From the NCBI RefSeq assembly GCF_000381265.1, contig NZ_KB906260.1, forward strand, positions 1 to 64,000: 64,000 nt of DNA, written 5' to 3'. The stretch comes from Curvibacter lanceolatus ATCC 14669 (GTDB taxonomy: Bacteria; Pseudomonadota; Gammaproteobacteria; Burkholderiales; Burkholderiaceae_C). Both the position numbers and the translations under genes were made by a program. Shown in pieces: positions 36,121 through 45,787 of the stretch. Position 1 is the first letter of the stretch; each line of letters starts with the position of its first letter. Under the pieces are notes generated by a model. That model worked only from the letters and a program-made list of their open reading frames with translations. It had not been told where the DNA came from and ran no database searches.

Positions 36121-37236
36121 ATGAACCGCAAGCTGAACCGCCGTCTCGCCCTGCAAACCCTCGCCAGTACCGGCGCCGTGGCCTCGTTCGGCCCGCTGAG
36201 CCTGCTGGCCCATGCCCAGAAGCCGCTCACCGTCGGCGTGATCTACGTCGGCCCGCGTGACGACTACGGCTACAACCAGGCCCATGCCCAGGCCGCCGCC
36301 GAGCTCAAGAAGCTGCCCGGCATCAAGGTGGTCGAGGAAGAGAACGTGCCCGAGACCGCCGCCGTGCAAAAGACCATGACCGGCATGATCGCCCAGGACG
36401 GCGCCGGCCTGCTGTTCCCCACCTCCTTCGGCTACTTCGACCCGCACATCCTGGCCCTGGCGCCCAAGTACCCCGATGTGCGCTTTTCGCACTGTGGCGG
36501 TCTGTGGACCGAAGGCAAGCACCCCAAGAACGTGGGCAGCTTCTTCGGCTACATCGATGAGTGCCAGTACCTCAATGGCGTGGTGGCCGGCCACATGAGC
36601 AAGAGCCGCAAGATCGGCTTCGTGGCCGCCAAGCCGATTCCGCAGGTGCTGCGCAACATCAATGCCTTCTTGCTGGGCGCGCGCTCGGTGCACCCCGACA
36701 TCACCTGCAGCGTGATCTTCACGGGCGACTGGTCCATGGCCGTCAAGGAGGCCGAGGCCACCAACAGCCTGGCCGACCAGGGCGTGGACGTGTTCACCAT
36801 GCACGTCGACGGCCCCAAGGTGGTGGTCGAGACCGCCGCCAAGCGCGGCAAGATGGTCTGTGGCTACCACGCCAGCCAGGCCAAGCTGGCCCCGGCCGCC
36901 TACCTGACCGGTGCCGAATGGAACTGGCTCACCGCCTACAAGACCATCATCGAGGCCGCCCAGGCCGGCAAGCCGCACCCCAACTTCCTGCGCGGCGGCC
37001 TGAAGGAAGGCTACGTGAAGATGTCGCCCTATGGCAGCAGCGTGAGCGAGGCGGCCAAGAAGAACGCCGACGAGGTCAAGGCCAAGATGCTCGCGGGCAG
37101 CTTCGACATCTTCAAGGGCCCGCTCAAGGACAACAAGGGCAACACCATCCTGGCCGCCGGCAAGGTGCTCAAGCAGACCGACCTCGAGCTCGAAAAGATG
37201 AACTACCTCGTCGAGGGCGTGGTCGGCTCGATCTGA
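36121..37236 (+). CDS. BMP-family ABC transporter substrate-binding protein
   Basis: A 371-residue basic membrane protein (BMP/Med) family binding protein with a Tat-like signal (NRRLALQTLASTGAVASFG to AHA). It contains VGVIYVGPRDDYGYNQAHA, which supplies ligand contacts, and GSFFGYIDECQYLNGVVAGHMS. Known members bind nucleosides or purine-like compounds and work with two permeases and a double ATPase, as encoded downstream. In this cluster the ligand is more likely a linear ureide or related N-compound than a nucleoside; this is inference. Confidence 0.9.
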   Translation: MNRKLNRRLALQTLASTGAVASFGPLSLLAHAQKPLTVGVIYVGPRDDYGYNQAHAQAAAELKKLPGIKVVEEENVPETAAVQKTMTGMIAQDGAGLLFPTSFGYFDPHILALAPKYPDVRFSHCGGLWTEGKHPKNVGSFFGYIDECQYLNGVVAGHMSKSRKIGFVAAKPIPQVLRNINAFLLGARSVHPDITCSVIFTGDWSMAVKEAEATNSLADQGVDVFTMHVDGPKVVVETAAKRGKMVCGYHASQAKLAPAAYLTGAEWNWLTAYKTIIEAAQAGKPHPNFLRGGLKEGYVKMSPYGSSVSEAAKKNADEVKAKMLAGSFDIFKGPLKDNKGNTILAAGKVLKQTDLELEKMNYLVEGVVGSI

Positions 37237-37257
37237 CGCCCGCACGGCCCACCCATC

Positions 37258-38331
37258 ATGCGCAACGCCCTGCGGGAAATCGCTCTGCCCATCGGCGCCC
37301 TTGCGGCGGCGCTGCTGGTGTTCGGCGCACTGGTCTGGCTGGCCGGTGTGGATCCGTTCGACATGGCCTGGCTGCTCTTCAAAGGGGCCTTCGGTGATGC
37401 CTTCTCATGGCAGAACACCCTGCAACGGGCCGCCCCGTTGATGCTGACCGCGCTGTGCGTGGCCCTGCCGGCCCAGGCCGGCCTGGTGGTGATCGGGGGC
37501 GAAGGGGCGCTGGTGCTGGGCGGCCTGGCCTGCGCCGCGGCAGCCACCCAGCTCCCCCTGCCGGCCAACCTGGCCGGCAGCGTGCTGGCCTGCGTGGCCG
37601 GCGCCCTGGCCGGGGCGCTGTGGGTGATGCTGGCGGGCGCGTTGCGCCAGTACCGGGGCATCAACGAGACCATCAGCAGCCTGTTGCTGGCCTATGTGGC
37701 CATCGGGCTGTTCAAGCACCTGGTCGAAGGGCCGCTGCGCGACCCGGCCAGCCTGAACAAGCCGTCCACCCTGTCGCTGCCCGAAGGCCTGCGCATCGGT
37801 GGCATCGCGGGCTCCGATGTGCACTGGGGCCTGGTGCTGGGCGTGCTGGCCTGCTTGCTGCTGGGCGGCTGGCTGCGCCTGACCGCCTCGGGCTTTGCGC
37901 TGCGGGTGGTGGGGGGCAACCTGCGCACGGCCCAGCTCATGGGCCTGCCGGCCACCCGCCTGGTGCTGCTGGCCTGCGCCCTTGGGGGCGCCTGCGCCGG
38001 CCTGGCCGGCGCGGTCGAGGTGGCCGCCGTGCACACCAATGCCAACGCCTCACTGATCGCGGCCTACGGCTACGCGGGCATCCTGGTCTCGTTCATTGCC
38101 CGCCACCAGCCCCTGGCCATCGTGCCGGTGGCCATTCTGTTCGGCGGCTTTGGCGCGGCCGGCAGCCTGCTGCAACGCCGCCTCGGCCTGCCCGACGCCT
38201 CGGTGCTGGTGCTGCAGGGCCTGACCTTTGTCTTCATCCTGGCCAGCGAGGCCTTGCGCCAGGGCGAGCCGGCGGCGCTGTGGCGCCGCCTGTGGCCGGC
38301 CCGCCCCGCTTTGAAGGAGTCCAGCCCATGA
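37258..38331 (+). CDS. BMP-type ABC transporter permease 1
   Basis: A 357-residue permease with about nine hydrophobic segments (ALAAALLVFGALVWLAGVD, then GLVVIGGEGALVLGGLACA). The segments RQYRGINETISSLLLAYVAIG and GYAGILVSFIARHQPLAIVP are typical of YufP/NupP-type permeases. Its stop overlaps the next permease start by 4 bp. It pairs with that permease in the membrane. Confidence 0.92.
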   Translation: MRNALREIALPIGALAAALLVFGALVWLAGVDPFDMAWLLFKGAFGDAFSWQNTLQRAAPLMLTALCVALPAQAGLVVIGGEGALVLGGLACAAAATQLPLPANLAGSVLACVAGALAGALWVMLAGALRQYRGINETISSLLLAYVAIGLFKHLVEGPLRDPASLNKPSTLSLPEGLRIGGIAGSDVHWGLVLGVLACLLLGGWLRLTASGFALRVVGGNLRTAQLMGLPATRLVLLACALGGACAGLAGAVEVAAVHTNANASLIAAYGYAGILVSFIARHQPLAIVPVAILFGGFGAAGSLLQRRLGLPDASVLVLQGLTFVFILASEALRQGEPAALWRRLWPARPALKESSP

Positions 38332-39245
38332 ACGCCGATCAATGGATCACCCTGCTGGCCGCCATCGTGGGTGGGGCCTTGCGCGTCGGCGCGCCTTTCC
38401 TGTTCGTCAGCCTGGGCGAGTGCCTGACCGAAAAGTCGGGGCGCATCAACCTGGGGCTGGAGGGCGTGCTGGTGCTGTCGGCCATGGCCTCGTTCGGTGG
38501 CGCCTACCTCAGCGGTTCGCCCTGGGTGGGGGTGCTGTGCGGGGCCCTGGCGGGCGCCGCCCTGGCCAGCCTGCATGCGGGCCTGTGCAGCCTGCCCGGG
38601 GTCAACGACGTGGCCACCGGCATCGCCCTGATGCTGCTCGGCACCGGCCTGGCCTTCTACCTGGGCAAGCCCCTGATCCAGCCGCAGGCGCCGCAACTAC
38701 CCGCCCTGGCGCTGGGCCAATGGAGCAGCAGCCCCGCCGTGCAGGCCGCCTTGCAGGTGAATGCCCTGCTGCCGCTGGGCCTGGTGCTGGCCGGCCTGAT
38801 GAGCTGGGCCTTTGCCAACACCCGCATGGGCCTGTTGGTGCGCCTGGCCGGCGATTCGGCCGATGCCGCGCGGGCGCTGGGCTATTCGGTCGGTGGCATC
38901 CGCTGGGCCGCCACCGCCGGCGGGGGGCTGATCGCCGGCCTGGGCGGCGCCTCGCTCACGCTGTTCTACCCGGGCAGCTGGAACGAGGGCATCTCCAGCG
39001 GCCAGGGCCTGATCGCCGTGGCCCTGGTGATCTTTGCCCGCTGGAGCCCGCTGCGCTGCGTGGGGGCTGCCGCCCTGTTCGGCGGCGCTGGCGCCATCGG
39101 CCCGGCCCTGCAGTCGGTGGGCATCGGCTGGGGCTACCACCTCTTCAACACCGTGCCCTATGGGCTGACTCTGCTGATCCTGGTGATCACCTGCCGCCCC
39201 GGCAGCGTGGCCGCGGGCAGCCCAGGTGAACTGTCGTCACGTTGA
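38328..39245 (+). CDS. BMP-type ABC transporter permease 2
   Basis: A 305-residue permease of the YufQ/NupQ type, beginning [20 protein letters not shown] and containing [19 protein letters not shown], a conserved segment of this family, and [18 protein letters not shown]. Translation is coupled to permease 1 through ATGA. The biuret hydrolase gene follows after 25 bp. Confidence 0.92.
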   Translation: MNADQWITLLAAIVGGALRVGAPFLFVSLGECLTEKSGRINLGLEGVLVLSAMASFGGAYLSGSPWVGVLCGALAGAALASLHAGLCSLPGVNDVATGIALMLLGTGLAFYLGKPLIQPQAPQLPALALGQWSSSPAVQAALQVNALLPLGLVLAGLMSWAFANTRMGLLVRLAGDSADAARALGYSVGGIRWAATAGGGLIAGLGGASLTLFYPGSWNEGISSGQGLIAVALVIFARWSPLRCVGAAALFGGAGAIGPALQSVGIGWGYHLFNTVPYGLTLLILVITCRPGSVAAGSPGELSSR

Positions 39246-39270
39246 CCTCTTGATCGAAACCAGCCTCGCC

Positions 39271-39999
39271 ATGAGCCCACTCCTGCCTACCCCCACCGCG
39301 CTCCACGTGGACGCCCAGCCCTACGCCTGGCCCTGGAACGGCGCCCTGCGCGCCGACAACACCGCCCTGATCGTGATCGACATGCAGACCGACTTCTGCG
39401 GCCCCGGCGGCTATGTCGACGTGATGGGCTACGACATTTCGCTCACCCGCGCCCCCATCCAGCCCCTGCGCCAGGTGCTGGCCCGGCTGCGCGCCCTGGG
39501 CTTTCTGGTGATCCACACCCGGGAGGGCCACCGCCCCGACCTGTCGGACCTGCCTGCCAACAAGCGCTGGCGCTCGCGCCAGATCGGCCGCGACGGCCTG
39601 GGCATCGGCGATGCCGGCCCCTGCGGCCGCATCCTGGTGCGCGGCGAGCCGGGCTGGGAGATCATCCCCGAGCTGGCCCCATTGCCCGGCGAGCTGGTGA
39701 TCGACAAGCCCGGCAAGGGCTCGTTCTATGCCACCGACCTGGACATGGTGCTGCGCCTGGCCGGCATCGAGAACCTGATCCTGGGCGGCATCACCACCGA
39801 TGTCTGCGTGCACACCACGATGCGCGACGCCAACGACCGGGGCTTCGAGTGCCTGCTGCTGTCCGACGGCACGGCCGCCACCGACCCTGCCAACCACCAG
39901 GCCGCGCTCAACATGATCACCATGCAGGGGGGCGTGTTCGGCGCCCACGCCAGCTCGAATCAGCTGCTGGAGGCCCTGGCGGGGCTTTCATCCATCTAG
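39271..39999 (+). CDS. biuH: Biuret hydrolase (isochorismatase-like)
   Basis: A 242-residue isochorismatase-like hydrolase. From memory it is strikingly like the characterised Rhizobium biuret hydrolase in its opening ([20 protein letters not shown]), [30 protein letters not shown] and [20 protein letters not shown]. The catalytic triad is Asp37 (IDMQTDF), a Lys in IDKPGKGSF (146 or 149) and Cys179 ([10 protein letters not shown]). It would convert biuret to allophanate plus ammonia, feeding AtzF. ATG 39271 fits the known N-terminus. It lies between the BMP permease and ATPase genes. Confidence 0.85.
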   Translation: MSPLLPTPTALHVDAQPYAWPWNGALRADNTALIVIDMQTDFCGPGGYVDVMGYDISLTRAPIQPLRQVLARLRALGFLVIHTREGHRPDLSDLPANKRWRSRQIGRDGLGIGDAGPCGRILVRGEPGWEIIPELAPLPGELVIDKPGKGSFYATDLDMVLRLAGIENLILGGITTDVCVHTTMRDANDRGFECLLLSDGTAATDPANHQAALNMITMQGGVFGAHASSNQLLEALAGLSSI

Positions 40000-40014
40000 G
40001 CGCAGGAGCCCACC

Positions 40015-41631
40015 ATGCCCGACATGACCCACCCCACCCTGTCAGCCCAGCACCAGCCCCAGCATCCCATTGGCGCGCTGCCCGCCGGCACCGGCGCCCT
40101 GGCGCTGGACACCTACCGCCTCACCAAGCGCTTTGGCGCCTTCACCGCGCTGGACAGCGTGGACTTGAAGGTGGCCGCCGGCAGCGTGCACGCGTTGCTG
40201 GGCGAAAACGGGGCTGGCAAAAGCACGCTGGTCAAGTGCGTGGCCGGCTTCCAGCGGGCCGAAGTGGGCAGCGTGCTGATCGACGGGCGCGAGCAGGCCA
40301 TCAGCAACCCGGTGGTGGCCCGGGCCCTGGGCATCGGCATGGTGTACCAGCACTTCACGCTGGCCCCGGGCATGAGCGTGGCCGAGAACCTGCTGCTGGC
40401 CGGCGGCCAGGTGCCGGGCCTGATCCACTGGCGCGAGCGCCGCAGCGAACTCCAGCGCTTCATCGAATCCACACCGTTTCGCCTCGACCTGGAGGCCCGG
40501 CCGGCCGAGCTGGCGGCCGGCGAGAAGCAGAAGCTCGAACTGCTCAAGCAGCTGTACCTGCGCCCACGCCTGCTGATCCTGGACGAGCCCACCTCGGTGC
40601 TGACCCCGCAAGAGGCCAATGAGGTGCTGGGCCATGTGCGAGAGCTGGCGCGCCAGCGCCTGTGCACGGTGCTGATCATCACGCACAAATTCCGCGAGGT
40701 GATGGCCTTTGCTGATGCCGTGACCGTGCTGCGCCGCGGCCAGGCGGTGCTGCACGCCTCAGTGGGCGACACCAGCCCGGCCCGGCTGGCCCGCGCCATG
40801 ATGGGCGAGACCGAGGCATCTTCCGACGCCGCCCCCCACGCAGCGGCAGGCCAGCCCCCGCGCCGCGCCCTGGCCGCCGAGGCGCCCGTGGCGCTGGAGG
40901 TGCAAGGCCTGCAGGCCCCGGGCGACCGGGGTCTGCCCGCCGTGCACGATCTGAGCCTGCAGGTGCGGGCCGGCGAGATCCTGGGCGTGGCCGGTGTGTC
41001 CGGCAACGGCCAGCGCGAGCTGGTCGAAGCCCTGGTGGGGCAGCGCGCGCGCACGGCCGGCAGCGTGCGCGTGGCGGGCCAGCCCTACCTGGCCCGGCGC
41101 GAGGAAACCCGCCGCCTGCGCGTGCGCAGCCTGCCCGAAGAGCCGCTGCGCAACGCCTGCGTGGGCGAGCTCAGCGTGGCCCAGAACATGGCCTTGCGCG
41201 ATTTCGACCAGCCCCCGCTGAGCACCCACGGCTGGCTGCGACCGCGGCTGTGGCGCCAGCGTGCACGCGACTGGATTGCGGCCTACGGCGTCAAGACCCG
41301 CAGCGAAAACGCCCCGATCAAAAGCCTGTCGGGCGGCAATGTGCAGCGGGCCGTGCTGGCGCGCGAGCTGGCCGGCGACATCCAGGTGCTGATCGCGGCC
41401 AACCCGGTGTTCGGCCTGGACTTTGCCGCCGTGCGCGAGATCCACCAGCGCATCGTGCAGGTGCGCGAGCGCGGCGGTGCGGTGCTGCTGGTCAGCGAAG
41501 ACCTGGACGAACTGCTGGAGCTGGCGGACCGCCTGGTGGTGATGAGCGAAGGCCGCATCGTCTACGAAACCCCGGCCGCCGGCGCCGACCGACTGGAGCT
41601 GGGCGCCCACATGGGCGGTGGCGCGCATTGA
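40015..41631 (+). CDS. BMP-type ABC transporter ATPase with two nucleotide-binding domains
   Basis: A 538-residue fused ATPase like RbsA/NupO. Domain 1 is canonical: [36 protein letters not shown] and IITHKF. Domain 2 is degenerate, as in the family: the P-loop is replaced by [14 protein letters not shown], the signature is [15 protein letters not shown], and the Walker B Asp-Glu is replaced by [11 protein letters not shown]. Only one site is expected to hydrolyse ATP. It works with the BMP binding protein and the two permeases, despite the biuH gene inserted between them. Confidence 0.92.
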   Translation: MPDMTHPTLSAQHQPQHPIGALPAGTGALALDTYRLTKRFGAFTALDSVDLKVAAGSVHALLGENGAGKSTLVKCVAGFQRAEVGSVLIDGREQAISNPVVARALGIGMVYQHFTLAPGMSVAENLLLAGGQVPGLIHWRERRSELQRFIESTPFRLDLEARPAELAAGEKQKLELLKQLYLRPRLLILDEPTSVLTPQEANEVLGHVRELARQRLCTVLIITHKFREVMAFADAVTVLRRGQAVLHASVGDTSPARLARAMMGETEASSDAAPHAAAGQPPRRALAAEAPVALEVQGLQAPGDRGLPAVHDLSLQVRAGEILGVAGVSGNGQRELVEALVGQRARTAGSVRVAGQPYLARREETRRLRVRSLPEEPLRNACVGELSVAQNMALRDFDQPPLSTHGWLRPRLWRQRARDWIAAYGVKTRSENAPIKSLSGGNVQRAVLARELAGDIQVLIAANPVFGLDFAAVREIHQRIVQVRERGGAVLLVSEDLDELLELADRLVVMSEGRIVYETPAAGADRLELGAHMGGGAH

Positions 41632-41701
41632 GGCGCCACCAGCCCCCCCTCAGCCCCCCACCCTCCCGCCACCCTGCCCCACACCTCTGCACGGAGCCCC
41701 C

Positions 41702-42388
41702 ATGAGCACCCTTACCCTGGCCGCCCGCCCCTTCGACTATGTGTTCGACCCGGCCCACACCGCCCTGCTGATCATCGACATGCAACGCGACTTCGTGGAG
41801 CCCGGGGGCTTTGGCGAGTCGCTGGGCAACGACGTGAGCCTGTTGCAGGCCATCGTGCCGGCCTGCCAGGCGGTGCTGCAGGCCTGGCGTGCGCTTGGCG
41901 GCTGCGTGGTGCACACGCGCGAGGCGCACCGCCCCGACCTCAGCGACTGCCCGCCGGCCAAGCGCCTGCGTGGCCAGCCGCGCCTGCGCATCGGCGACCC
42001 AGGGCCGATGGGGCGCATCCTGGTGGCCGGCGAGCCCGGCAACCAGATCATCCCCGAGCTGGCGCCGCAGCCCGGCGAGATCGAGATCGACAAACCCGGC
42101 AAGGGGGCTTTTTACGCCACCGGCCTGCATGAGCTGCTGCAGCAGCGCGGCATCAGCCACCTGATCGTGATGGGCGTGACCACCGAGGTCTGCGTGCAGA
42201 CCAGCCTGCGCGAGGCCAACGACCGCGGCTACGACTGCCTGTTGCTGGAAGACTGCACCGAGAGCTACTTTGCCGCCTTCAAGGCGGCCACCCTGGAGAT
42301 GGTGAGCGCACAGGGTGCCATCGTCGGCTGGGTGGCGGCCAGCCCCGCGCTGCTGGCCCTGCTGAGCCAGCCGCCGACAGCAGCCTGA
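41702..42388 (+). CDS. trtA: Isochorismatase-like amidohydrolase, candidate triuret hydrolase
   Basis: A 228-residue paralogue of the upstream biuret hydrolase. The triad is Asp26 (IDMQRDF), a Lys in IDKPGKGAF (131 or 134) and Cys164 ([15 protein letters not shown]). It shares [16 protein letters not shown] and [20 protein letters not shown] with BiuH but has its own [10 protein letters not shown] opening and [16 protein letters not shown]. Triuret hydrolase (TrtA) is a described enzyme of this superfamily encoded beside biuH and atzF; the neighbourhood and relatedness point to that role. A different ureide amidase (for example N-carbamoyl type) remains possible. Confidence 0.65.
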   Translation: MSTLTLAARPFDYVFDPAHTALLIIDMQRDFVEPGGFGESLGNDVSLLQAIVPACQAVLQAWRALGGCVVHTREAHRPDLSDCPPAKRLRGQPRLRIGDPGPMGRILVAGEPGNQIIPELAPQPGEIEIDKPGKGAFYATGLHELLQQRGISHLIVMGVTTEVCVQTSLREANDRGYDCLLLEDCTESYFAAFKAATLEMVSAQGAIVGWVAASPALLALLSQPPTAA

Positions 42389-42400
42389 TACAGTCCTGCC

Positions 42401-43129
42401 GTGCACACCACAGGTCAACAGATTCCCCGCGCCGCGCGCGCTCCCGCCCGGCGTTCGCGCGCCGACGATGTCTACGATCAGCTCAAGGCCGACATCGCCG
42501 GCTTCCAGCTGGTGCCCGGCGACCGATTTTCCGAAAACGAGCTGTGCGATCGCCTGCAGGTGTCGCGCACGCCGGTGCGCCAGGCCCTGGTGCGCCTGCA
42601 GCAAGAGGGCTATGTCGAGGTTCAGTTTCGCAGCGGCTGGCGGGTGCTGCCCTTTGATTTCGAGCAGTTCGAGCAGCTTTACGACCTGCGCCAGGTGCTG
42701 GAATCGACCGCCGTGCAGCGCCTGTGCTCGGGCGACGACAAGGTCGACCAGGCGCTGCTGCGCCAGCTCGAAGCCATCTGGCTGGTGCCCGAGGCCGAAC
42801 GCAGCCACGACGGCGCCGAGGTCTCACGCTGGGACGAAGGCTTTCACTGCGCGCTGGTCGAGGCCGCCGGCAACCGCGAGATGGCGCGCGTGCACCGCGA
42901 GGTGACCGAGCGCATCCGCATCATCCGCCGCCTGGACTTCACCAAGCAGGACCGCATTGCCGCCACCTACGAAGAGCACGGCAAGATCCTGAGCGCCATC
43001 CGCTCGCACCGCAGCGACCAGGCCGTGATGCTCTTGCGCGCCCACATCCAGACCAGCCAGGCCGAGGTGCGCAAGATCACGCTGCACCAGGTGCACATGG
43101 CCCGGGCCGCGTCAGCGCCACCGGGCTGA
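42401..43129 (+). CDS. GntR/FadR-family transcriptional regulator
   Basis: A 242-residue regulator with a winged HTH (DDVYDQLKADIAGFQLVPGDRFSE..., SRTPVRQALVRLQQEGYV) and an all-helical FCD effector domain (LYDLRQVLESTAVQRL, WDEGFHCALVEAAGN, HGKILSAIRSH). FCD domains often bind metal plus an organic acid. The start is GTG at 42401, 12 bp after the hydrolase gene; a downstream in-frame ATG would lose the HTH. As the last gene it probably controls the cluster in response to a pathway intermediate. Confidence 0.9.
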   Translation: MHTTGQQIPRAARAPARRSRADDVYDQLKADIAGFQLVPGDRFSENELCDRLQVSRTPVRQALVRLQQEGYVEVQFRSGWRVLPFDFEQFEQLYDLRQVLESTAVQRLCSGDDKVDQALLRQLEAIWLVPEAERSHDGAEVSRWDEGFHCALVEAAGNREMARVHREVTERIRIIRRLDFTKQDRIAATYEEHGKILSAIRSHRSDQAVMLLRAHIQTSQAEVRKITLHQVHMARAASAPPG

Positions 43130-43152
43130 GCCCCTGTTGCCGGTGTGAGGGC

Positions 43153-44307
43153 TCAGCCCAGGGCCACCAGGCAGGCGTTGTGGAAGCGCGGCAGGCGCGG
43201 CAGGCCCGCTGCGTCCAATGTGTCGATCTCGCCCAGGGTCAGTGCCCCCAGCAGCGCGCCCTGCCCGCTTTGCCGCTGCAGGCTCTGCAGCTCCTGCAGG
43301 GCCTGCTCACCCAGGTGCATGCGTCGCCCGGCACAGTAGAAATGCAGCCAGCTGCGCGCAGGCGCGCTGCGCTGGCGTTCGGCCACAAAGGTGGCCAGTT
43401 CATCCACGGCCGTGCCTTGCCCGGCCGCGGGGGCACGCAGCAGGCGCATCAAGGTGTTGGGCGGAATCTCGCCCACGCAGATCAGCGAGCCGTCTTCGCC
43501 CAGCGCCACCGGGATGCGCACCAGCACATCCACCATCGTCACCAGGCCGAAAGGGAAATGCACCGCATAGTCGTAGAAGTTTTCACGCGTCAGGTGCACG
43601 CCGTATTCTTCGAGGATCAGTTGCTGGTAGACGTCGAAGGCCGGCCGATGGTCGATGGTGTCGATGCGGTTGCCCTCGCCCGAGGTGGCCGTCATCAGCG
43701 CGCGGCTGACCGGGTAGCCATGGCGGGTCAGCGCATCCACCGCCGGGGGCAGCAACAGGCTGATCACGCCCATGCCGGCCTGCCGCTCGGCATCGAACAG
43801 GCAAGCCATGGGCTGGAAGGTTTCGCTGCCCGCATTCACCCCCGAATAGCGCACTGGTTTTTCGAGCGCCATGTGGAGCTCGTCCACCAGCGAGCCCACG
43901 TCGGGCAGCATGCCGTCGAAGACCATGAACAGCAGCGGCTCGGCACCAGGCGCCACAGGCTGGGTGGCCTGCATGAAGCGCACGGCCTCGTGCCAGGCCT
44001 CGCGCCCCGCAGCATCGAGCACGGGCTGAAACAGCCAGGGGGGCATGGGGGCCAGGCACAGCAGCAGCACCTGGTCGGTGACAAAGCCCTGGGCGGTGAA
44101 CAGGCTGGGGAACACCGCCCCCAACAGTGGCACGACGTGGTCGCGGCAGGCGGCCTGAAGGCTGGGCACCCGGTCGGCCAAGGCTTCGGGCACCAGGGCC
44201 AGCACGCCCATGTCGGGCCAGCGGGCCTGCCAGGCCGCCAAGCTGACCGACAAGGTATCAGACAGATCGGGAAGATCGGCAGGGATCAGGTGCTGGGCGG
44301 CAAACAT
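43153..44307 (-). CDS. FIST-domain protein
   Basis: A 384-residue protein of the FIST (F-box intracellular signal transduction) type: an N-terminal domain around GAVFPSLFTAQGFVTDQVLL and VRYSGVNAGSETFQP, and a C-terminal domain around GEGNRIDTIDHRPAFDVYQQL and GEIPPNTLMRLL. FIST domains are thought to bind small ligands such as amino acids; in other proteins they are fused to signalling outputs, but here they stand alone. The gene lies 66 bp after the FAD-oxidase stop and may end that operon, so it could report on the imported substrate. Confidence 0.8.
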   Translation of the reverse strand: MFAAQHLIPADLPDLSDTLSVSLAAWQARWPDMGVLALVPEALADRVPSLQAACRDHVVPLLGAVFPSLFTAQGFVTDQVLLLCLAPMPPWLFQPVLDAAGREAWHEAVRFMQATQPVAPGAEPLLFMVFDGMLPDVGSLVDELHMALEKPVRYSGVNAGSETFQPMACLFDAERQAGMGVISLLLPPAVDALTRHGYPVSRALMTATSGEGNRIDTIDHRPAFDVYQQLILEEYGVHLTRENFYDYAVHFPFGLVTMVDVLVRIPVALGEDGSLICVGEIPPNTLMRLLRAPAAGQGTAVDELATFVAERQRSAPARSWLHFYCAGRRMHLGEQALQELQSLQRQSGQGALLGALTLGEIDTLDAAGLPRLPRFHNACLVALG

Positions 44308-44373
44308 GGGCACGGTGAGGTTCTGGCAGAACGCACATTCTCACATGCGGCCCGGCCGCTGGCGCGCGCCCCC

Positions 44374-45735
44374 TCACATGGCAGCCGCCTGCCAACTGCG
44401 CAGCTTGCCGGGGTTGAGCAGGCCTTGCGGGTCGAAGCGATGCTTCATGTCCAGCACGCCCTCAGCCAGCTTGCCGGCCTGCTTGCCGTCTTCCACCACA
44501 AACACGTGCGGGTTGTTGATGAACACACCGTGATCGCGGTAGATCTGCATGATGGCGTTGAGGCGCTCCTCGGTGCTGTAGCGGATGATTTGCAGCCCGC
44601 TGCAGGTGAACACGCCCTCTTTGGTGCGCAAGAACTCCAGGTGCGTCATCACCTCACCGGCCAGAACCTCCTCCAGCGCCAACACCTGGGCCAGGTGGCG
44701 GCTGGGGTCGAAGCCGCTCTGGATGTAGGTGAGGCCCTTGTCCACCTTGAGGGCGTGCAAGGTGCTGTGGTTCCAGGTGTACTCCAGCAGCGTGCGGTGG
44801 CTGTCGGCCACCTCTTCGGCCGTCTTGCGGTAGCTGATGCGCCCGCCGTGGCGCGCCAGCAGGGCCTGCATGCCGGCCTCGGCCGCCGGCGCCAGGATCA
44901 GCAGCACGGCGTGGCTGCCGGTGGGCAGGTGATCGGCCAGGTTGACGAAGTAGTCGGGGATGGGCGCCCCCAGAAAGCACACCTCTTTCTTGAGCAGGCC
45001 CGGGGCGGCACCGAATTCGCTGGCAAAGCGCAGCCCGGCCTCGAAATCCTCGAACACCGCGATGCACTCCAACCAGGGCGTGGCCGGGGCCAGGGCCACC
45101 TCCAGCTCCAGCACGATGCCGTTGGTGCCGTAGGTGTGGTGCAGCAGCATGGCGTCTTCGCCGCGCAGCTCGGTGATCTGCGGCTCGGGCTCGACCGACA
45201 TCACCCGCACCCCCAGCACATTGCCGCTGGCGGCCAATGGGCCCCAGGTGATGGAACCGGCCCCGCCAAAGCCGCCACCGAACAGGCCGCCCAGGGTGGC
45301 GCTGCGGTAGGTGGAGGGCAGCCAGCGCAGCTCCCAGCCCAGGGGCTGGCTGCGCTGGTCGAAATCAGCCAGGCGGATGCCGGCCTGGGCCCGGCCCACG
45401 CCGTCGCGGCACCACATGAAGCCGTTGTAGGCGCTCAGGTCCAGCACCACGCCGCCCGACAGCGGTGTGCTCTGGCCATAGTTGCCGGTGCCGCTGCCGC
45501 GCACCGTGATGGGCACGCCCTGGCGTGCGCACAGCGACACCACCTGGCGGATCTCGTCTTCGGTGCGCGGGCGCACCACCACCTCGCCCACCTTGCCGCC
45601 CAGCTCGCGCTTGAGCACGGGGCTGAACCAGGCAAAGTCCTGCGACAGGCGCGCCACCCGTGAGGGGTCGGTGATCCAGTCGATCTGGGGCAGTTGGTCG
45701 GGCAGTTCGGCAGCGGTCAGGCTGGGGGCGGTCAT
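44374..45735 (-). CDS. FAD-binding oxidoreductase (GlcD/VAO type)
   Basis: A 453-residue flavoprotein of the PCMH/VAO superfamily. The FAD-binding half shows VVVRPRTEDEIRQVVSLC, VRGSGTGNYGQSTPLSGG and LDLSAYNGF, followed by STYRSATLGGLFGGGFGGAG. The C-terminal half ends with HRFDPQGLLNPGKL, the usual FAD-side Asn-Pro-Gly-Lys motif. Relatives oxidise hydroxy acids, alcohols or lactams. The substrate is unknown. It is the seventh gene of the minus-strand operon that starts at 51887, 52 bp after the permease stop. Confidence 0.88.
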   Translation of the reverse strand: MTAPSLTAAELPDQLPQIDWITDPSRVARLSQDFAWFSPVLKRELGGKVGEVVVRPRTEDEIRQVVSLCARQGVPITVRGSGTGNYGQSTPLSGGVVLDLSAYNGFMWCRDGVGRAQAGIRLADFDQRSQPLGWELRWLPSTYRSATLGGLFGGGFGGAGSITWGPLAASGNVLGVRVMSVEPEPQITELRGEDAMLLHHTYGTNGIVLELEVALAPATPWLECIAVFEDFEAGLRFASEFGAAPGLLKKEVCFLGAPIPDYFVNLADHLPTGSHAVLLILAPAAEAGMQALLARHGGRISYRKTAEEVADSHRTLLEYTWNHSTLHALKVDKGLTYIQSGFDPSRHLAQVLALEEVLAGEVMTHLEFLRTKEGVFTCSGLQIIRYSTEERLNAIMQIYRDHGVFINNPHVFVVEDGKQAGKLAEGVLDMKHRFDPQGLLNPGKLRSWQAAAM

Positions 45736-45787
45736 GGTGGGGTCTCCGGAAAGCTGGGGAGGATCAAAGAGTGCTCAGGGAACAGGC

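Noticed and set aside
42724-45663. A 979-codon open frame on the plus strand
   Set aside because: It runs antisense to the FIST and FAD-oxidase genes and out of frame through the GntR gene; its His/Gln/Gly-rich composition is that of a GC-rich shadow frame.
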